This document shows, piece by piece, positions 1-15,200 of a stretch of DNA of 64,000 bases. Every line of letters begins with the position of its first letter. Positions within the stretch are counted from its first letter, which is position 1. A program made the position numbers and the translations under genes. Source of the stretch: Metridium senile (taxonomy: Eukaryota; Cnidaria; Anthozoa; Actiniaria; Metridiidae); assembly GCA_949775045.1 (NCBI GenBank), contig OX459105.1, forward strand, positions 3,042,686-3,106,685, given 5' to 3'. The notes beneath the pieces were generated by a model. That model had not been told where the DNA came from and did no database searches. It worked only from the letters and a program-made list of their open reading frames with translations.

Positions 1-103
1 CAATTAGATATATTGAAAATTATGTTAATATCTCTTTTTAAGAATATCAAATAGATTACTTCTATATCTAAATCTTTGACACCAAATACTTGTTTATACT
101 TAC

Positions 104-245
104 GGCATGTGCATCCAAACAGTTCTATTCTCATACATATAGCAGTATTCCAGGACTGTGGATAGACTCTAACATATCTGACTGTGACTGGATGACTCAA
201 CCATCTAACAACAATGCTAGTCCTGTCAGAATTACCTTGAAATAC
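104..245 (-). CDS. Gene C F5/8C domain 4, second exon (intact)
   Basis: It encodes VFQGNSDRTSIVVRW and then VRYVRVYPQSWNTAICMRIE to LFGCTC. The 142-nt length keeps the frame. This is the intact counterpart of the frameshifted gene B exon at 37656-37798, from which it differs by one missing T (plus strand) near 170. The next exon (Ig) would lie beyond the left edge. Confidence 0.87.
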
Positions 246-3200
246 CTGTATTGAAAATCATAAAACACATAGAACAGGGTGAACAGTTGCAAAAACTATA
301 GAACTATTGATCAGTAAAGAGACCACAACCTTTTCAAAATAACGTGAGAATATATGTAAAATATTTTTAAGAAATCCATCCGACCTCTTTTCAAAGGTAA
401 AAGCCATTTTTTTTACCAAACAATTATAATGTGAGCGTACATACTTATGTTTTATATTTTATGTACTTAAAAGTACCCTAACTTAATAAAATTTTCTCTA
501 CAGTGTAAAAGTACAGAACAATTTAATATCCATAGTACGTTTTATCAAGTTTGTCTGCCAGTGATACATAGTTATTCAAATTGGTTACCATGCACACTTC
601 AACCAATGAAAACTAAAACTATTTCTAGGAAAAAAAAAAAAAAAAACATGAATAGATCAAATTAAAATATATCCATCAGTTTGAATGACAACAAAGAAGT
701 TGATCATAATTATTATTTATAATACCTTAGCAGAGGGTTGATCTCCCCTGTAATCATTCCATACACTCCCATTTATACTGTACTTCAGAGTGTAAGTCTG
801 GACCCATTCATTATTAGTGTGGTCACCCTGTGTAGCTATACCAGTCAATGTAGCCATCTTACCCAGGTCAATTTGTATGTATTCTGTATTAGATGATGTA
901 TTACTGCACCATGATGCATCACCATAGAGACGACCAAATGATGCAGCATGAGAGCTGTTCCATTGAGACGATGACGTCATCTTGCTATCTTTGACTGATC
1001 CACCTTTCTCTAAACCAAATGGTGAGCTACAAGCTGGATGGGAATTAAACAAGCAATTTAAAGTCAAAGCCTTTATAAAGTAAGGCACTCCAGACTGTTT
1101 TTTGATTTTATTATTATCATTTAATATATTTTGACAAAAAAGGAAAAAGAAACAGTACATGAAAGGAGAAGAATACATGTCAGAAGCCTCGGTTGAAGCT
1201 CAATATAATTTGTAACATTACTCAGGTGAATTAATTCATTGTATGTAATATATAAAATATGAGCGGGAGACCTTTATGGACATTTAAAAAGGTCGAACGC
1301 GAATATTATTATGTGACTTATCAAATCACAATATTCATTTAAGTCATTTACTAATTAGTTATTGAAGAAAAGTCCAAGATTAATGCACATTTCTAGTAAT
1401 GAAGTGATCATTACATTATGATCATGCGCAGTGTCATTCTTGACATCCCACATTTGAAAGAGGTCTTGTAAGGTACAGTAGGAGGCGGCTAGGAAAGTGA
1501 GATGGTTCGAAAAACCGGCAAAGGTCGATGATGCGATGAGACCTTTGCTAGTTTTTATGCCATCAGCACTATTAACTTTGATAAAGATCTGATATTTTAT
1601 TCATCTGATCTTTATCAAAGTTGATGAAACTGATGCATAAAACATCAATCCTTTATAGGGATTTAAAGGTCTGTACATGTGACCACAATAGACAACCACG
1701 ATTGGACTAATAGGTCATGGATTATTCATGAATTTGATAATTCCTGGTTGTTTTTTCAAGTGTTAGTTTGTTTATTCACATTTGTTTTTTTTTTTTTGTT
1801 TGCTTATTGCTATCAATTGAGTTAAAACCCTTCTTCAGGATGATCCAAAACCAAATGCAATGTTTACAAGTGCATCAAAGAGATTACTTACTTGCTGGTA
1901 CTCCATAAACATCAACTCTCATTGCTGCCAAAGATTTAAACTCTGTTGGGTAAAACTTTAGAAACTTAGTCTTGGTTGGAACAGCCAGGGTATTTGTCAC
2001 AATGGTCGTCCTGTCTCTATTGCCTGTAAAATCCTATTGGGAATGGAAGATGATTATTTATTGTTTATTTTAATAAATATTTAGAGAGGGTATCTAGTTT
2101 AACATATCTAATTTGAATAGAACTTTGTTAAAGAAAGATAATAAATAGATAGATATAAAACAGAGTTGCCTATTAATTTACGATAAAGATAAAAAATCAT
2201 AACTAAGTGCGTTTGAAATGCCTTTTGCAAGAAATTTTGCAGATTTTTAATTTGTTGCATATTAAGGATAGGTAATATAATGAAATTTGTAACACAGTGA
2301 AAAATATTGACTTTACTTTACTGACGTTTCGAGTTTTAGACCTTCGTCGGAGTAAATAAGTTAGACTAAGAGAGATACTGAGTATAAATAAGAAGCGGGA
2401 AAAGTGATGAACCAATCAAAAATGAAATGGAAAATGTAGGAGGACTTAAATTATGAACAACAATGGAAAACTTAATTGAAAGAGAATCGTTCATTTTTGC
2501 CGAAAGGTTGCTGAGGAATAAATTAGTCGCCTTTCTTTAGATTTACGGTTATTGTTAGTTCCAGTAATGCGACATAAAGTGAGAGCTGTCATGTGATTAA
2601 TGTTATGATTAGCAGAATTAAAATGGCGGGAGACTGGCTTTGTGTTGTCGTTAGTATTTATATCACGAGCGTGATCGGGGAAGCGATCGCCAAGACATCT
2701 ACCAGTTTCTCCGACATAAAACTGGTTACACAAAGCACATTGAATACAATAAATAACATTAGGGGTAATACAAGTAAAATGGTAACTAATACAATGCGAA
2801 GATTTAGAACCAGTAACAGATGTACGTGTAACAATATAGGGACATGTATTGCAACACTTACGAGAACAACGGAAAGTGCCAGGATCTTTGTCATTACGCC
2901 CTTGACAAGAAAATTACGAATATTATTGTAAGTTGCAGCGCCATTAATTTGAAAAATTACATACAATTCCTCTTTAATCAGGCTCAATTTCAATTTCAAT
3001 TTTAGAATGAATAAAAACTTGCAAGCTGAGATATAACGTATGGGCTTCCTCCTTTAACCAGGGGACCGCGCTCTGTCATTGGACGATAGGACTGATAACT
3101 AGTATATTCAAGATGGCCAGGGTTTCGTTGTTATCGTTTAAACACAGAAGGAAAATGAACACAAACGACAGTAAATTCATGTTTTATTGATCCTCAAGTG

Positions 3201-6200
3201 AGTATGTTGTGTTTTATTTAGTCCACTAACAAACATTGCTCACGACTCGACGCAAAGAGTATCCTACAGTCCGTGCTTATATTATCAAACCCTGCATCTG
3301 ATTCATTAATGTTATGAAATATTGTAAATAGTATTTTTATCAACTTTTAAAGTTTATTGTACCTTATCTGCATTGTTTTCTTGGTAATATCTCCAGTTAA
3401 CATTGTCCAGAGATATTCTCAGCTTGTATTTCTTGACATATTCATCATTGCCATAACCATTTCCTTGAGTAGCAACAGCACATACATACACAACAGAACC
3501 AAGATCTATTTGTAGCCAGTCACCAACATTTGTTGTTTTAGGTTCCCAAGCTATGCTAAGTCTGAGTCTTGCATTACTGGCTATATAGACACTACTAAAA
3601 TAAGAACTTGCAGAAAATCTGTGATCAGGAACAAGACTGGAATATGGTAAACCAACAGACAACTTGGAACAAACTGAAATAAACAACGAAATATCCTAAT
3701 TTGTATGCTAAATATAATGGTAAGGATAATTTGCAGAATCGTGTTCGAAAAACTTCCATAGAGTTCTTGCATTTGCATTCAACACATCAGCAAAAAGTTG
3801 CACTGAATAGTACTAGTAATTATAATAAATTCATTCTAAATCCTTTGTTGATGTAATAAGTATGTTTTAAGTTTTGACTTACAGGTACTTTCACATATCT
3901 TTTGACGATTTGATTCCAAAGTTAGTTTCCATGTCTTAATTTTATCGGAGTAATTCAAACATTGGTGTGTCAATATGTTATAGTAAGGGTTTCTTGTACA
4001 TTTTATTTCCACTTTAAAGATCATAACGTTTGTTATTTCCATGTCATTATTATATCCAGATAGTTATCCACATTTTTACTCCTTGGTATGATTAATGATT
4101 TCCACTGAAATTTGGCATTGGGAGAGAAAGAGTAGCCTTCATCAAAGCTAGCTCAGACGTTCTTTGTTCAACTTAGCAACAATTGTTTGAAGTTTAATAA
4201 AAAAAAATTGTAACTTAGGAACAAACTTTGGAATCCGATGTTCAATTATGTAATTTTTTATGGAATCGAATAGAATTTTGAAAGCGCAGGTGGAATTGAA
4301 GTCAATGTGTTTTAGATTCTCAAATCAATGTAAAGAGTATTCCAAAAAATAAAAACGCTACAAGAACAATCAGTAGAACGAAGCCAGTTGCAAAGTACAA
4401 TTATTGAAGCTGTTATAACAGTTATATGTTAATGTTCTAAAACAATGGATTCAAATCACAGCTCTTGGGCAAAAACAAATACTTAATTGAACCGAAAGCC
4501 TCAACTTGAATCCACTGTTCAAATCATTTGCATGTAGCTATATTTATTTCAAATGCGTTCGGTGTATGAGTAGAATAAAGATATACATGAGAAAAATATC
4601 GCCTTGGGGTCTGCAGTTGCCCTATACTTCATTGTATGACTGCACATCCGGCGTGAATGGTCCTTGTGGTGTAGTGGTTAACACATTGAACTAGAAAACC
4701 GAAACAGTGGGTTTGAGTCCCCCCAAGGGCAATTGATATTTTCCTCATGTACATGTATCTATAATAACAGCAATTTTAACAACATCAGATATAAACAATG
4801 CTTGAAAATAAATTCCTTGTAATAGAATAAATATATGAATTATATAATTATGAAAAAATTGAAAATAGAATTGCTTTTAAAAAAAAATAAAATGCCTCAA
4901 CATTTGTCCAAATGGAAAAATTTAATACAAGCGATTGAAAGTTTTTATTAGTCATAGTATAATGAGGAAAAATATTGAATGCATAAAATGCAAATTAAAA
5001 AATTAGATTAGAAAATAATATTGTTGTTTAGCACAATACAATTTAGTTTATTTATTTATTTATCTATTTATTTATTTAATTTTTTTTCTGTTCTTACTAT
5101 TTACTAATTTATATCAATATAAAATACCTTGTAAAAAATATTAATAAGAAATAACAGTACTAATACATTATTGTAAACAATAGCTATCGTTAAAATCTAG
5201 GATACAGCCTTTAATACTGAATCCATTAATTGTTAAAATATAGAAAAAATCTAGGATTCAAAACTTAGTACTGAATCATTAATTGTAAAATAATTGAAAA
5301 AAATCTAGGTTTCAGTACTTAGTACTGAATCCATTAATTGTAAAATAATTGAAACAAATCTAAGATACAGTGCTTATATTTTAATTATGTAATGATGTAC
5401 TGTTTTATCATTGGAATAAAAGTATTAAAAAAAAAAAAAAAGAATAAATATATCCATACCCGTATTCTGTTGCACCCCATACAGTTCTGTTCTCATACAA
5501 CTTGTAGTCCCATAGTCACTCTTAGCATTGATACGGATGTTCTGACTGACTGTTCCTTCATACAACAGATTCTTAACAATTGTATCAGAATCAGTGTTGC
5601 CAACAAAGTCCTGTAATCATTGTTGAGAATGTGCCCATGTATTAATTTGTTTATTATATAAAATACAGTGTATTAAATCAACAAATTATTTCAACATGTT
5701 GAAAACATAGACACACGTGATCAATTGAAATATCAACACCGGACACACAATTTTGTGATACGATTTTTATTAGTGTCTGAAATCCCTATAACACAAATTA
5801 TGTTACATACTAATTTAAAATAAAACTACATGTAAATACCTCAATAACGTTATTGTGCTTGTAGTCTGTGAATGAGGATCCATCTGTTGATGTCTGTATC
5901 TGATAAGTCTGTACCCACTGATCTGACTTATGGTCACCCTGTGTTGCTACACCACAAATAATGTAAGGTGAACTCATCATCTTTACTTGGAGGTATGGGG
6001 ACGAGTCTGATGTGGCATCACACCATGATGACCCTGCTGTGTAACCAAGCCTACCATTTGATGGACGAGTGCTGGCATTGTATAGAGATGATGATGTCAT
6101 ACTGTTAGCTGGTATCTTAGCAACACTGGCAACACCAACAGGTAAAGATTTGCAGCTAAAGTCTAAAAATATAAAAATATTATATATATATTAATATATA

Positions 6201-9200
6201 TATATATTATATTTATAATATTATAATCTAAAATATAAAAATGATTATTCAACGATCAAATTTAGTCTACTAGCCAATATAAATCAGCATTTCTTAAAAC
6301 TTTTACGCTTTTTTGTTTAGTGAAATGATCAAAGATTGCCTTTTATCAATGGTTAAAATCAAAATCAATAATCAAAATCAATGTGTCTATTCGCCCATTG
6401 TCACTGGTTTTTAATTTGAATGGATATTTTAAACAAAAAAATACTAGATGTTTTTTACATTTTGCTGTGATGATACCATAAACATTGATTTAAATTATCA
6501 AGAGAAATCAATACCTTTTGAATCATCCCCATACACCTCTACTCGTAATGCCTTGAAGGTTTTATATTGTGTTGGTGTAAATCTGATCAGCTTTGCCAGG
6601 ACAGGAATGACCAGATCATTCTTGACAGCAGTATTGCTGTCTGTATTACCAGAAAACAACTATAAAAAAAAAAAAAAAAAACCATTTGAAATCATGACAA
6701 CTTATAGATCGAGCGGGGAGTAGAGAACTGAGTTTCAGAGAGTAGAGAGTAGCAACTAGGGACAAGAGAAGACTAGACACAACAATAGACTAGACTAGAC
6801 TAAACACAGAACTTCCTCAATAAAATGTTAAAGATAATTATTATTTCTATTTCTTTTATATTCAGTGGTTAAAATCAAACAAATCGACGTTCCGTTAACT
6901 GTTGAGTTATAGAGAACGCTTCTCAGCCAATCAGAGCGCGCGATTTATATCAAATATTTGATAAACAACAATAGACTAGACTAAACACAGAACTTATGGT
7001 TGTGCCTTCCTGAATAAAATGTTAAAGATTATTGCTGCGAGCAAAGCGAGTAGTGACACCAATTTTGACGCTATCAATTCTCATTTATGTTTTTGTATTT
7101 ACATACATTTAGATTTGGAAACTGCGTGTAGGATTAAGCTTCAGAACCTTTGAGTATGAACCATTCAGGTAATTTATATTTATGGTATAAGCCAATCCTA
7201 GACATTCAGACATTCCGCGGCTAGTTGCGAAATACGTTTTCGGCTGCTACTGATTACTCGGCACCTTTTATGTTTTTGATTGACGGCAACCAAAAACTTT
7301 TTTTACAACTTAGATATATATATGTTGGTCTGATCCGCGGTTATATTAAATTGCGTATGGTCAAAGGTCATGGGTTCAAATCCCGTTGAAGTCCCGATTT
7401 TTTTACGGGCTAACATAATTGCAATTACTTTAATTGCTTTACTCCGCGACGATCATATACTCATACACAATTTAGTATTTTACAACTAGTTGTTGGAATG
7501 CTTGTTTTTGCAGAAAGAAGGAAACTGCAGTAAAAACCTAACTTAGAAAACAAAAGTCTCTGCTGTTCTATCAGCAATATATAAAAAATAATATAAACAA
7601 AACGCAAATGCCTAACAGTAACCAAAACCGTTCCTGTCTCGAGTCACCATTTTGACAAACAATCCTTTGCGCACTTCAAAGAAGATGACAACAGTTTAAG
7701 AGTAAATGTCAGTAAGAACCGAGCAACCCGTGGCCACACTCAAAAAATGGATTTCGCTCATATTCCGTTTAAACGTATGAAATAGGTTACTTTTAAACGT
7801 GTCAAGGTTCGTTTTTCGAAAAACTGAATATTTTTCGAAAAAATCTGAAAAAACGATTTGGACCGTTTTCGGTCTCAAATTAGCGAAATTCAAGCGTGGA
7901 ATATACAGTCGAAAAACTTCCCTCGTGTGCAAAAGCAAGGCCTGCCAGCGAAACTCTGTTTTCGTGTATGGAACAAACAGATATTCAACGTTAATTTCAG
8001 AGTAAAATATTGTCGTTTCCTTGTTTTATAAAGGAAATAATCGCTCATCAATCAGCACGACTTTGCAGGTCAAAATAAATTACATTTTACTACCATTTTA
8101 TCATGGACATTTTCTCCATGTGCACGTGCTTCATATTCTAGCTACTCAATCGTCAAATGATAAGCTTTAAATTGGTGTAAAAATATTTCTGGGCTTTTTA
8201 CTTAAAGGTCCCGTACGAGTAGCTTGAAGTTGACACATTTTGCATAAATTTCGAGTGACCATTGGACTGAATTGCCTGATGCGATAAGACTGATACCATT
8301 AAAAAGTAGAATTTATACGTTTACAAGCTTGCATACTTCCTAATAACAATAACAAAAGTATATAAATGATACACATAGGATTCTTGTAATTATAATATTT
8401 CATTATTAATATCCAACAAGACACTACTAGATTATTATGCTACTCGTAGTATTTCGCTAATTGTAAACAACTGTTCTTTCATGTACTTTAGATTGTTTTG
8501 CCGTTTCAAATAATCTCCACTAAGCCAAACATAATGTTAGAATAACATCAGTTCAATAAAGGTTTGTTCGTGGGAAAAGAGCCGTCAATATTGCTTTGTT
8601 TTACGAAATCATACAACTGCGACCTCACGGGGTAGGACAGGGGAAATTTTTTTGAGTGAAAACGATGAAAACGCTTTTTTAAAAGCTTTTTTAAAAAATT
8701 GAGAAACCTTCTAAAATGATATGTTGAAGTTTTCTTGGTTTGATGATGATCATGTACATATGTACACTACGTTCTATTTTAGTTCGCTGTTTTTAAACAT
8801 TTTTGTATTAAAGTTTGTATACTAGAAACGGCAAATCAATTTGACATGTCATGTGTCGTGTATATTTCATTGTGTGTAATAATTGCACTTAGATGTCTAC
8901 TAAAACCATTAAGGTAGTTCGGGACCCAGCCGTTGTACGTAACATTGTTGCCACTTCGACGTTGTCGAAATTTTCTAACTTCGGATATGATATCTCTTTC
9001 AATCTAATTTAATTAGATAAATTAATATAGTATTTTCCATTTTCTCTGATATAAATAGAATAATATTATATCAATATAGCATATATTTTTTTCATTCGTT
9101 ATTCATCATTATTTTTCTTTCATATATTTATTCTAATAAAATAACTTTTGTATCCCCTATCAATATCAATAAAAATACATTGTGCATGCATGTGTTTAAT

Positions 9201-12200
9201 ATATTTATAAAAAGCTGATATATATTTGTAAATACTAAGTTAAAATTACCCGCCTCGACTAGCCTGCGTTACATCCGGTCTATTCCCCGCCGGATGTAAC
9301 GCAGGCTAGCCTCGACTAGCTCCGCTATTTGCGGGTATGTGTATATTAGTTGTAATTTCATGTTGAAATCAAATAAAGTCAAAGTCAAGTCAAAGTCTAT
9401 TAAGATGCTAAAGGAAATCTGCAAAAACCTTGAAATTGCTATCGACGACATCAAGTCGATCCAAAAGAAAGGTCCCTTATATTGAGAAAATCTCCAAGTC
9501 AGTCGTAATCAATAACTGCATATGCTTAACGTGAACAATAATTACAGCTTTTAAAAACATGTTTATGTGTGTATCAATCAGGGGGAAAGGTATGGATAAT
9601 GCTCGTCGGGAATTGTCAAAGACACCCCTTAAAATAGTCCTTTTTAAAAGGGTGTGGCATGGACGATGTTTGACCCTTATTAAGAGATATAAGATAAACC
9701 ATAAAACAAAAATCGTGCGAATATGCCAAGCAAAGCGATGGGTCTTCCGTTTGAATACCCTAAAATATACAAAGAAATGCGAAGATTCTAGATTTCAATT
9801 TTAATACCATAAAAAAATACGCTGATTTTTTGCTCCCAAACGATACGACGGACATGCGAATAGTTTTACCCAAATGTCCCCCCGGGATATGAATTGAATT
9901 CCAAGGCAATAAACATGTTTTACTAGCTGTATATTACAATATCCTGCATGTACATTATAGCATTGGATGTGAAAAAAATAAAATAACCTATAGTACCCCA
10001 ATAACGAATAACAAATCCATCTACCCAGGGCTACCCCCTTAGACAAAAGTTGTATGTTTGTCTACCAACCAAAACATGAAAACTACCGCAAGCAGAATAG
10101 TTTTATTTCCAAAGCAATATCAACGGCCTTTTTTCCCACGAAGAAACTGTTATTGAACTGATGTTATTCTAACATTATGTTTGGCTTAGTGGAGTTATTT
10201 GAAACGGCAAAATAATCTAAAGTACATGAAAGAACAATTGTTTACAATTAGCGACCGGCGGTAAGTATTAAATAACGAAATACTACGAGTAGCATAATAA
10301 TCTAATAGTGTCTTGTTGGATATTAATAATGAAATATTAAGTACAAGAATCCTATGTGTATTATTTTTATACTTTTGTTATTGTTATTAGGAAGTATGCA
10401 AGCTTGTAAACGTATAAATTCTACTTTTTAATGGTATCAGTCTTCGAAATTTATGCAAAATGTGTCAACTTCAAGCTACTCGCACAGGACCGTAAAGTAA
10501 AAAGCCCAGAAATATTTTTACACCAATTTAAAGCTTATCATTTGACGATTGAGTAGCTAGAATATGAAGGTAATCTGAACACGTGCACATGGAGAAAATG
10601 TCCATGATAAAATGGTAATAAAATGTAATTTATTTTGACCTGCAAAGTCGTGCTGATTGATGAGCGATTATTTCCTTTATAAAACAAGGAAACGACAATA
10701 TTTTACTCTGAAATTAACGTTGAATATCTGTTTGTTCCATACACGAAAACAGAGTTTCGCTGGCAGGCCTTGCTTTTGCACACGAGGGAAGTTTTTCGAC
10801 TGTATATTCAACGCTTGAATTTCGCTAATTTGAGACCGAAAACGGTCCAAATCGTTTTTTCCGATTTTTTCGAAAAATACTCAGTTTTTCGAAAAACGAA
10901 CCTTGACACGTTTAAAAGTATCCTATTTCATACGTTTAAACGGAATATGAGGGAAATCCATTTTTTGAGTGTGGCCGCTAAAGATCGATTTTGCTCGTTT
11001 CTTACTGACATTCACTCTTAACACCTTAACCCCTGAAAATGTATATTAAACTGTATTTACCAGCCCCTTAGAAACTTTTAAAAATCCATGTTATTGCATA
11101 TTTCCAATCAGCAACGAAGTCTGATTATTACCCGTTTATCCCCAAACAGTTAATCCACCTTTTACTCAAATGAAGGCTTAACATGTGAAATGATAGTAAC
11201 TCCATGCCTTGTTACTCTAGGCTTGTCATTACAATTGTTACTCTAGGCTGTATTACCATTACCTTGGGTGAGTTGCTATTGTCTGAGTATGTGATCCATA
11301 AGTTACCATCACTTGATGTTGATATCTTGTACTGTGTTGTCCATTCAGAGAAAACACTCCTAGCATTCCCTTTTGTAGCTACAGCACAGATAACAAACAC
11401 TTTACCCAAATCTATCTGTAGATAGTCATCAGGATCACCATTGCCATTTGGTTGCCAACAACGGTCAGAACTAAACCTTGCTTTCTTGGCTCCATATTCG
11501 GCTCTTAATTCAGAGTTTGCTGTAAAGCTGCTGTCTGGTATGATACTACTGTCATCAAGACCAACAGCAGAACATCCATCTTGACAACCTGAGTGAGGGA
11601 AAAAGTTAAAATTTAAAAAAAGTCAAAACTGTAAAACGTGATTAGAAATTAAGTATATAAAAAACGTATATAGCTAATTCAATTAACTTTGTCGCTGATT
11701 TATAATGCCTAAAGCCTAATCGTCAGACCGAAAGGGATCGTGGGATATATTTTAACGAGGCGAATGAGGCGTGCAAAGCGTGTAAAACATTCAACATGTA
11801 TTTGCAAGTGTTCCTCAGTGGAAACAAAAGCACAAATTACGGTTTAGGAAACTTGAAAACTCATGAAATTTTAAAATCCCATGACCACTTTCGCTCTCAA
11901 GATTAGACTTTAGGCTTGTTTCAGCGACAAAGTTAATTGAATTGGCTATATAAAAGATGTGCGTGCGCTTGAGTTATGAATGGATATATCTATCAGCCTT
12001 GATGAAAAGTCTATAAGGTCATAGTATTTCAAGAAGTTTAGGTAATTTTTATGTGACGATTATTTTGGTTGAAAGAAGGTTGACTTTTTGTTTGCAGCTC
12101 AGTTGCATATTGCACACTGCATATTACCAGGATCGAAAAGTTATAAAACAAAGTCTTTAATTAATTAATTAATTAATTAATTAATTAATTAATTAATTAA

Positions 12201-15200
12201 TATTAGTAGTCCATTTTCATTCATATGTTTAGTGTGAGCTAGCACTTGATCTACTAATTTGAAGATTTAAGTTTGTTATTTCGAGGTTTATTTTACAATA
12301 CATAAAATCCAATTCATATAAGTTAAGCTAATATTAATTGATTTATTAACTAACTAATAAATTGATAAGTAGATCATTCATGAGTAGATGGAGTGCTCAA
12401 ACTAAACATACGAAAGAAGTAGTACTACCGCTAATATTTAATTAAAAGGTGATAATAGATTAAATTATATTAATGTAAATCGATGTTTCGGTATGTGCTT
12501 GTCAAATATGTTTTCACAATCAGATTATTATCAATCGCTTTATTTAGAGACAAAAATATTCAATCAACAAACAATTTTGTTCCTAGTTTACCAGCTAAAA
12601 AATATAATTTGTGGCTAATTTTATTTATATAGTTTCAAGAGTCTAGAAAACGCGTGACTATATTGCGTGACTGTAATATTGATTACACAATCTCGATAAC
12701 GAAACAACGGAAATAAATCAAATTTCAAGGATTAATTTTTTGTTTGACGACATATAAATATACATGTATATTTAGACTGTTTTAATATCGGCAGGTGAAA
12801 ACGCTCAACAAACACGTACAAATAAAATATGCTAATAAATCGATAACAAGAGAAGAAATACTGACATCTTTTGCAGGCTTCAGCACGGTGGCTTCAGAGT
12901 GTGGACTGTACCTTTCATTGCGACAACGACTCTTGGAAAAAATGTTTATAGTATTTTGGTGGCTTCTTTTAAAATATTCCCGTTGTGATAATTCATTCTT
13001 TTGTTTGAAATGTTTTCATTTACTTTTTAAACGGCGGGGACTTATAACATATATTACGTCTTATTTCTCTATGTGGTATATTTTTAAGTTGACGACAGTT
13101 TGCTGTCCTGACTGTAAAGTAACAGAGATTTTTTGACACTGCAAAAGAAAAAAAAAAACACCACAAAGACGGAGTAGAAAAGTCGGTTTAATTTTCCGTG
13201 CATTAAATTACAAAGTACTTATGCTGTCAGATGTATTTAAAAAATCTTCGCCTAATGCTAACGCGCTCTAATTCGAAACAAGTAAAAGGGTAACGAAACT
13301 CTTTCGCGACGACGTCCCTCGAGAGCTCTCTTCCTTCCTTTATATTAAAAAAACATTACCCAAAACTAATAGATTATATTCGATTTAAGATTGCTAGCCA
13401 TAAATGTGTGAAACAATTATTAGTTATTTAGGAAGTAATCGTATTTAGTTATCAACTACTTCGATAGAACAGTTCTCATTTAACCCGTGTCTCATTTAAC
13501 CCGTGAGACAAAGTATATTAGTTAAAGCACGATATTCGAATTACAAGAAAAGAACAAAATTAAGCCGTGAAACTTTCTTTACTGTATTAGCCGATACTTA
13601 AATACATCGTTAATTCCATCGTGTTCTTGTGTTATTATTTCAATATCACGCTTTGACTAATGCCTCTTCTACACGAATCCGATCCGGCTGAAACCGCATA
13701 GAAATATTTGCGTCCACACGAATCCTGTTGATCGTTTTCTATTCAAAAGTATGCGGTTTCAGTGACCGGATTCACTGGATTCATGTGGACGATAGGCCGA
13801 TTCGCATCAAAAAGTATGCGGTTTCAAAAGTATCCGGATCCGTGTAGCCGGGGTCTAATACACTTTGTTTGACGGGTTTATGAGAACAGCTCTGTATATT
13901 ATGCAGTATATTTCGGTATTAATAGAGTGTTTCCTGTCTATAAAATGTCACTACCATAAATTAAAGCAAAGTAAACATAGAATATAATCCATTATTTTCC
14001 ATCACTAACCTGTAGTTTTTTGAAGCAATAAGATTACAATCACGGTACGGAAGTGAAATACAACATGATCGTCTGCCATGTTTCGTGAAGGTAATGTACA
14101 CAACGTTGGTAGAAATTTAGTATATAAAAACGTAAATAAAATAAGCGCGTGAAAATTAGCTGAAAATATAATGGATATCTGTCAGCCTTGCATGATTAAA
14201 AGTCATTTCAAAGATCATATTATTTCAAGTTTAGGTTATTTTTATTGCACGGTTTTTTTTTGTTGTTGTTGAAAGAAGGTTGGCTTTTTGTTTGCAGCTC
14301 AGTTGCATCAGTTGCACACTGCATGTTAGCCTGTCAGGGGGGTTTGGGAGAAAGGGGAAGAGCTAGGAGAGAGGAGAGGAAGGGGAGAGAGGGAATGGGG
14401 CGATGGGCATCTCCCCTTGAGCCTGTTCACAGTTGATCGCCTTCCCCGAAAGGAATTATTGGTCGCTATTTTTGGTTAGCAATTTTCAAGCATTTTCCGA
14501 GTATACAATGTAGACTTTTCTTGTTGATTGAAATATAATCCCACCATGAGTTTGACTATAGCGTTAACAATTAATTGAAAGAAGGAATAACTAGTATTTC
14601 ATAATTTTTCTTGGCAAAATAATGGGAAATGCTAATCAAAATATGATGTTGAATCCTCAATTCTGATTGGTTGACCTTGTGTTTGTTCTGAAGGTCAACT
14701 CAGCTGAATGTTTCCGTATGTACAGGTGAAATGTGCAATAATGTGATTCTTATTAATCATTTTAGACAAAAAGTATTCAATCAACAATCAATTTTGGTCC
14801 TAGTTTACCAGCTAAAAAATATAATTTGTGGCTAATTGATATAGTTTCAAGAGTCTATAAAATGAGTGACTATATTGCGTGACTGTAATATTGCTTACAC
14901 AATCTTGATAACGAAACAACGAAAATAAACCAAATTTTCAATATTAATGTCTTTCGAGGACACATACAAAAAAATTAAACCCGTTTTCAAATATTTTATA
15001 TTTAGACTATTTTGATATCGGCATGTGAAAAGATCGGAAACGCTCAACAAACACGTACAAATAAAACATGCTATGCTAATAAATCGATAACAAGAGAAGA
15101 AATGCTGACATTTTTTGCAGGCTTCAGAGTGTGGACTGTATACTTCATTGCGACAACCATTTTTGAAATAACTGTTTATAGTATTTTGGTGGCTTTTGAA

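Noticed and set aside
7355..7410. B-box-like 'gggttcaaatccc' followed by a T run, possible tRNA
   Set aside because: No acceptor or anticodon stem and no clear A box at the right distance; at most SINE debris.
7696..11021. Matching 80-codon frames in inverted orientation
   Set aside because: They mirror each other in the arms of the 3.3-kb element and show no recognised domain.
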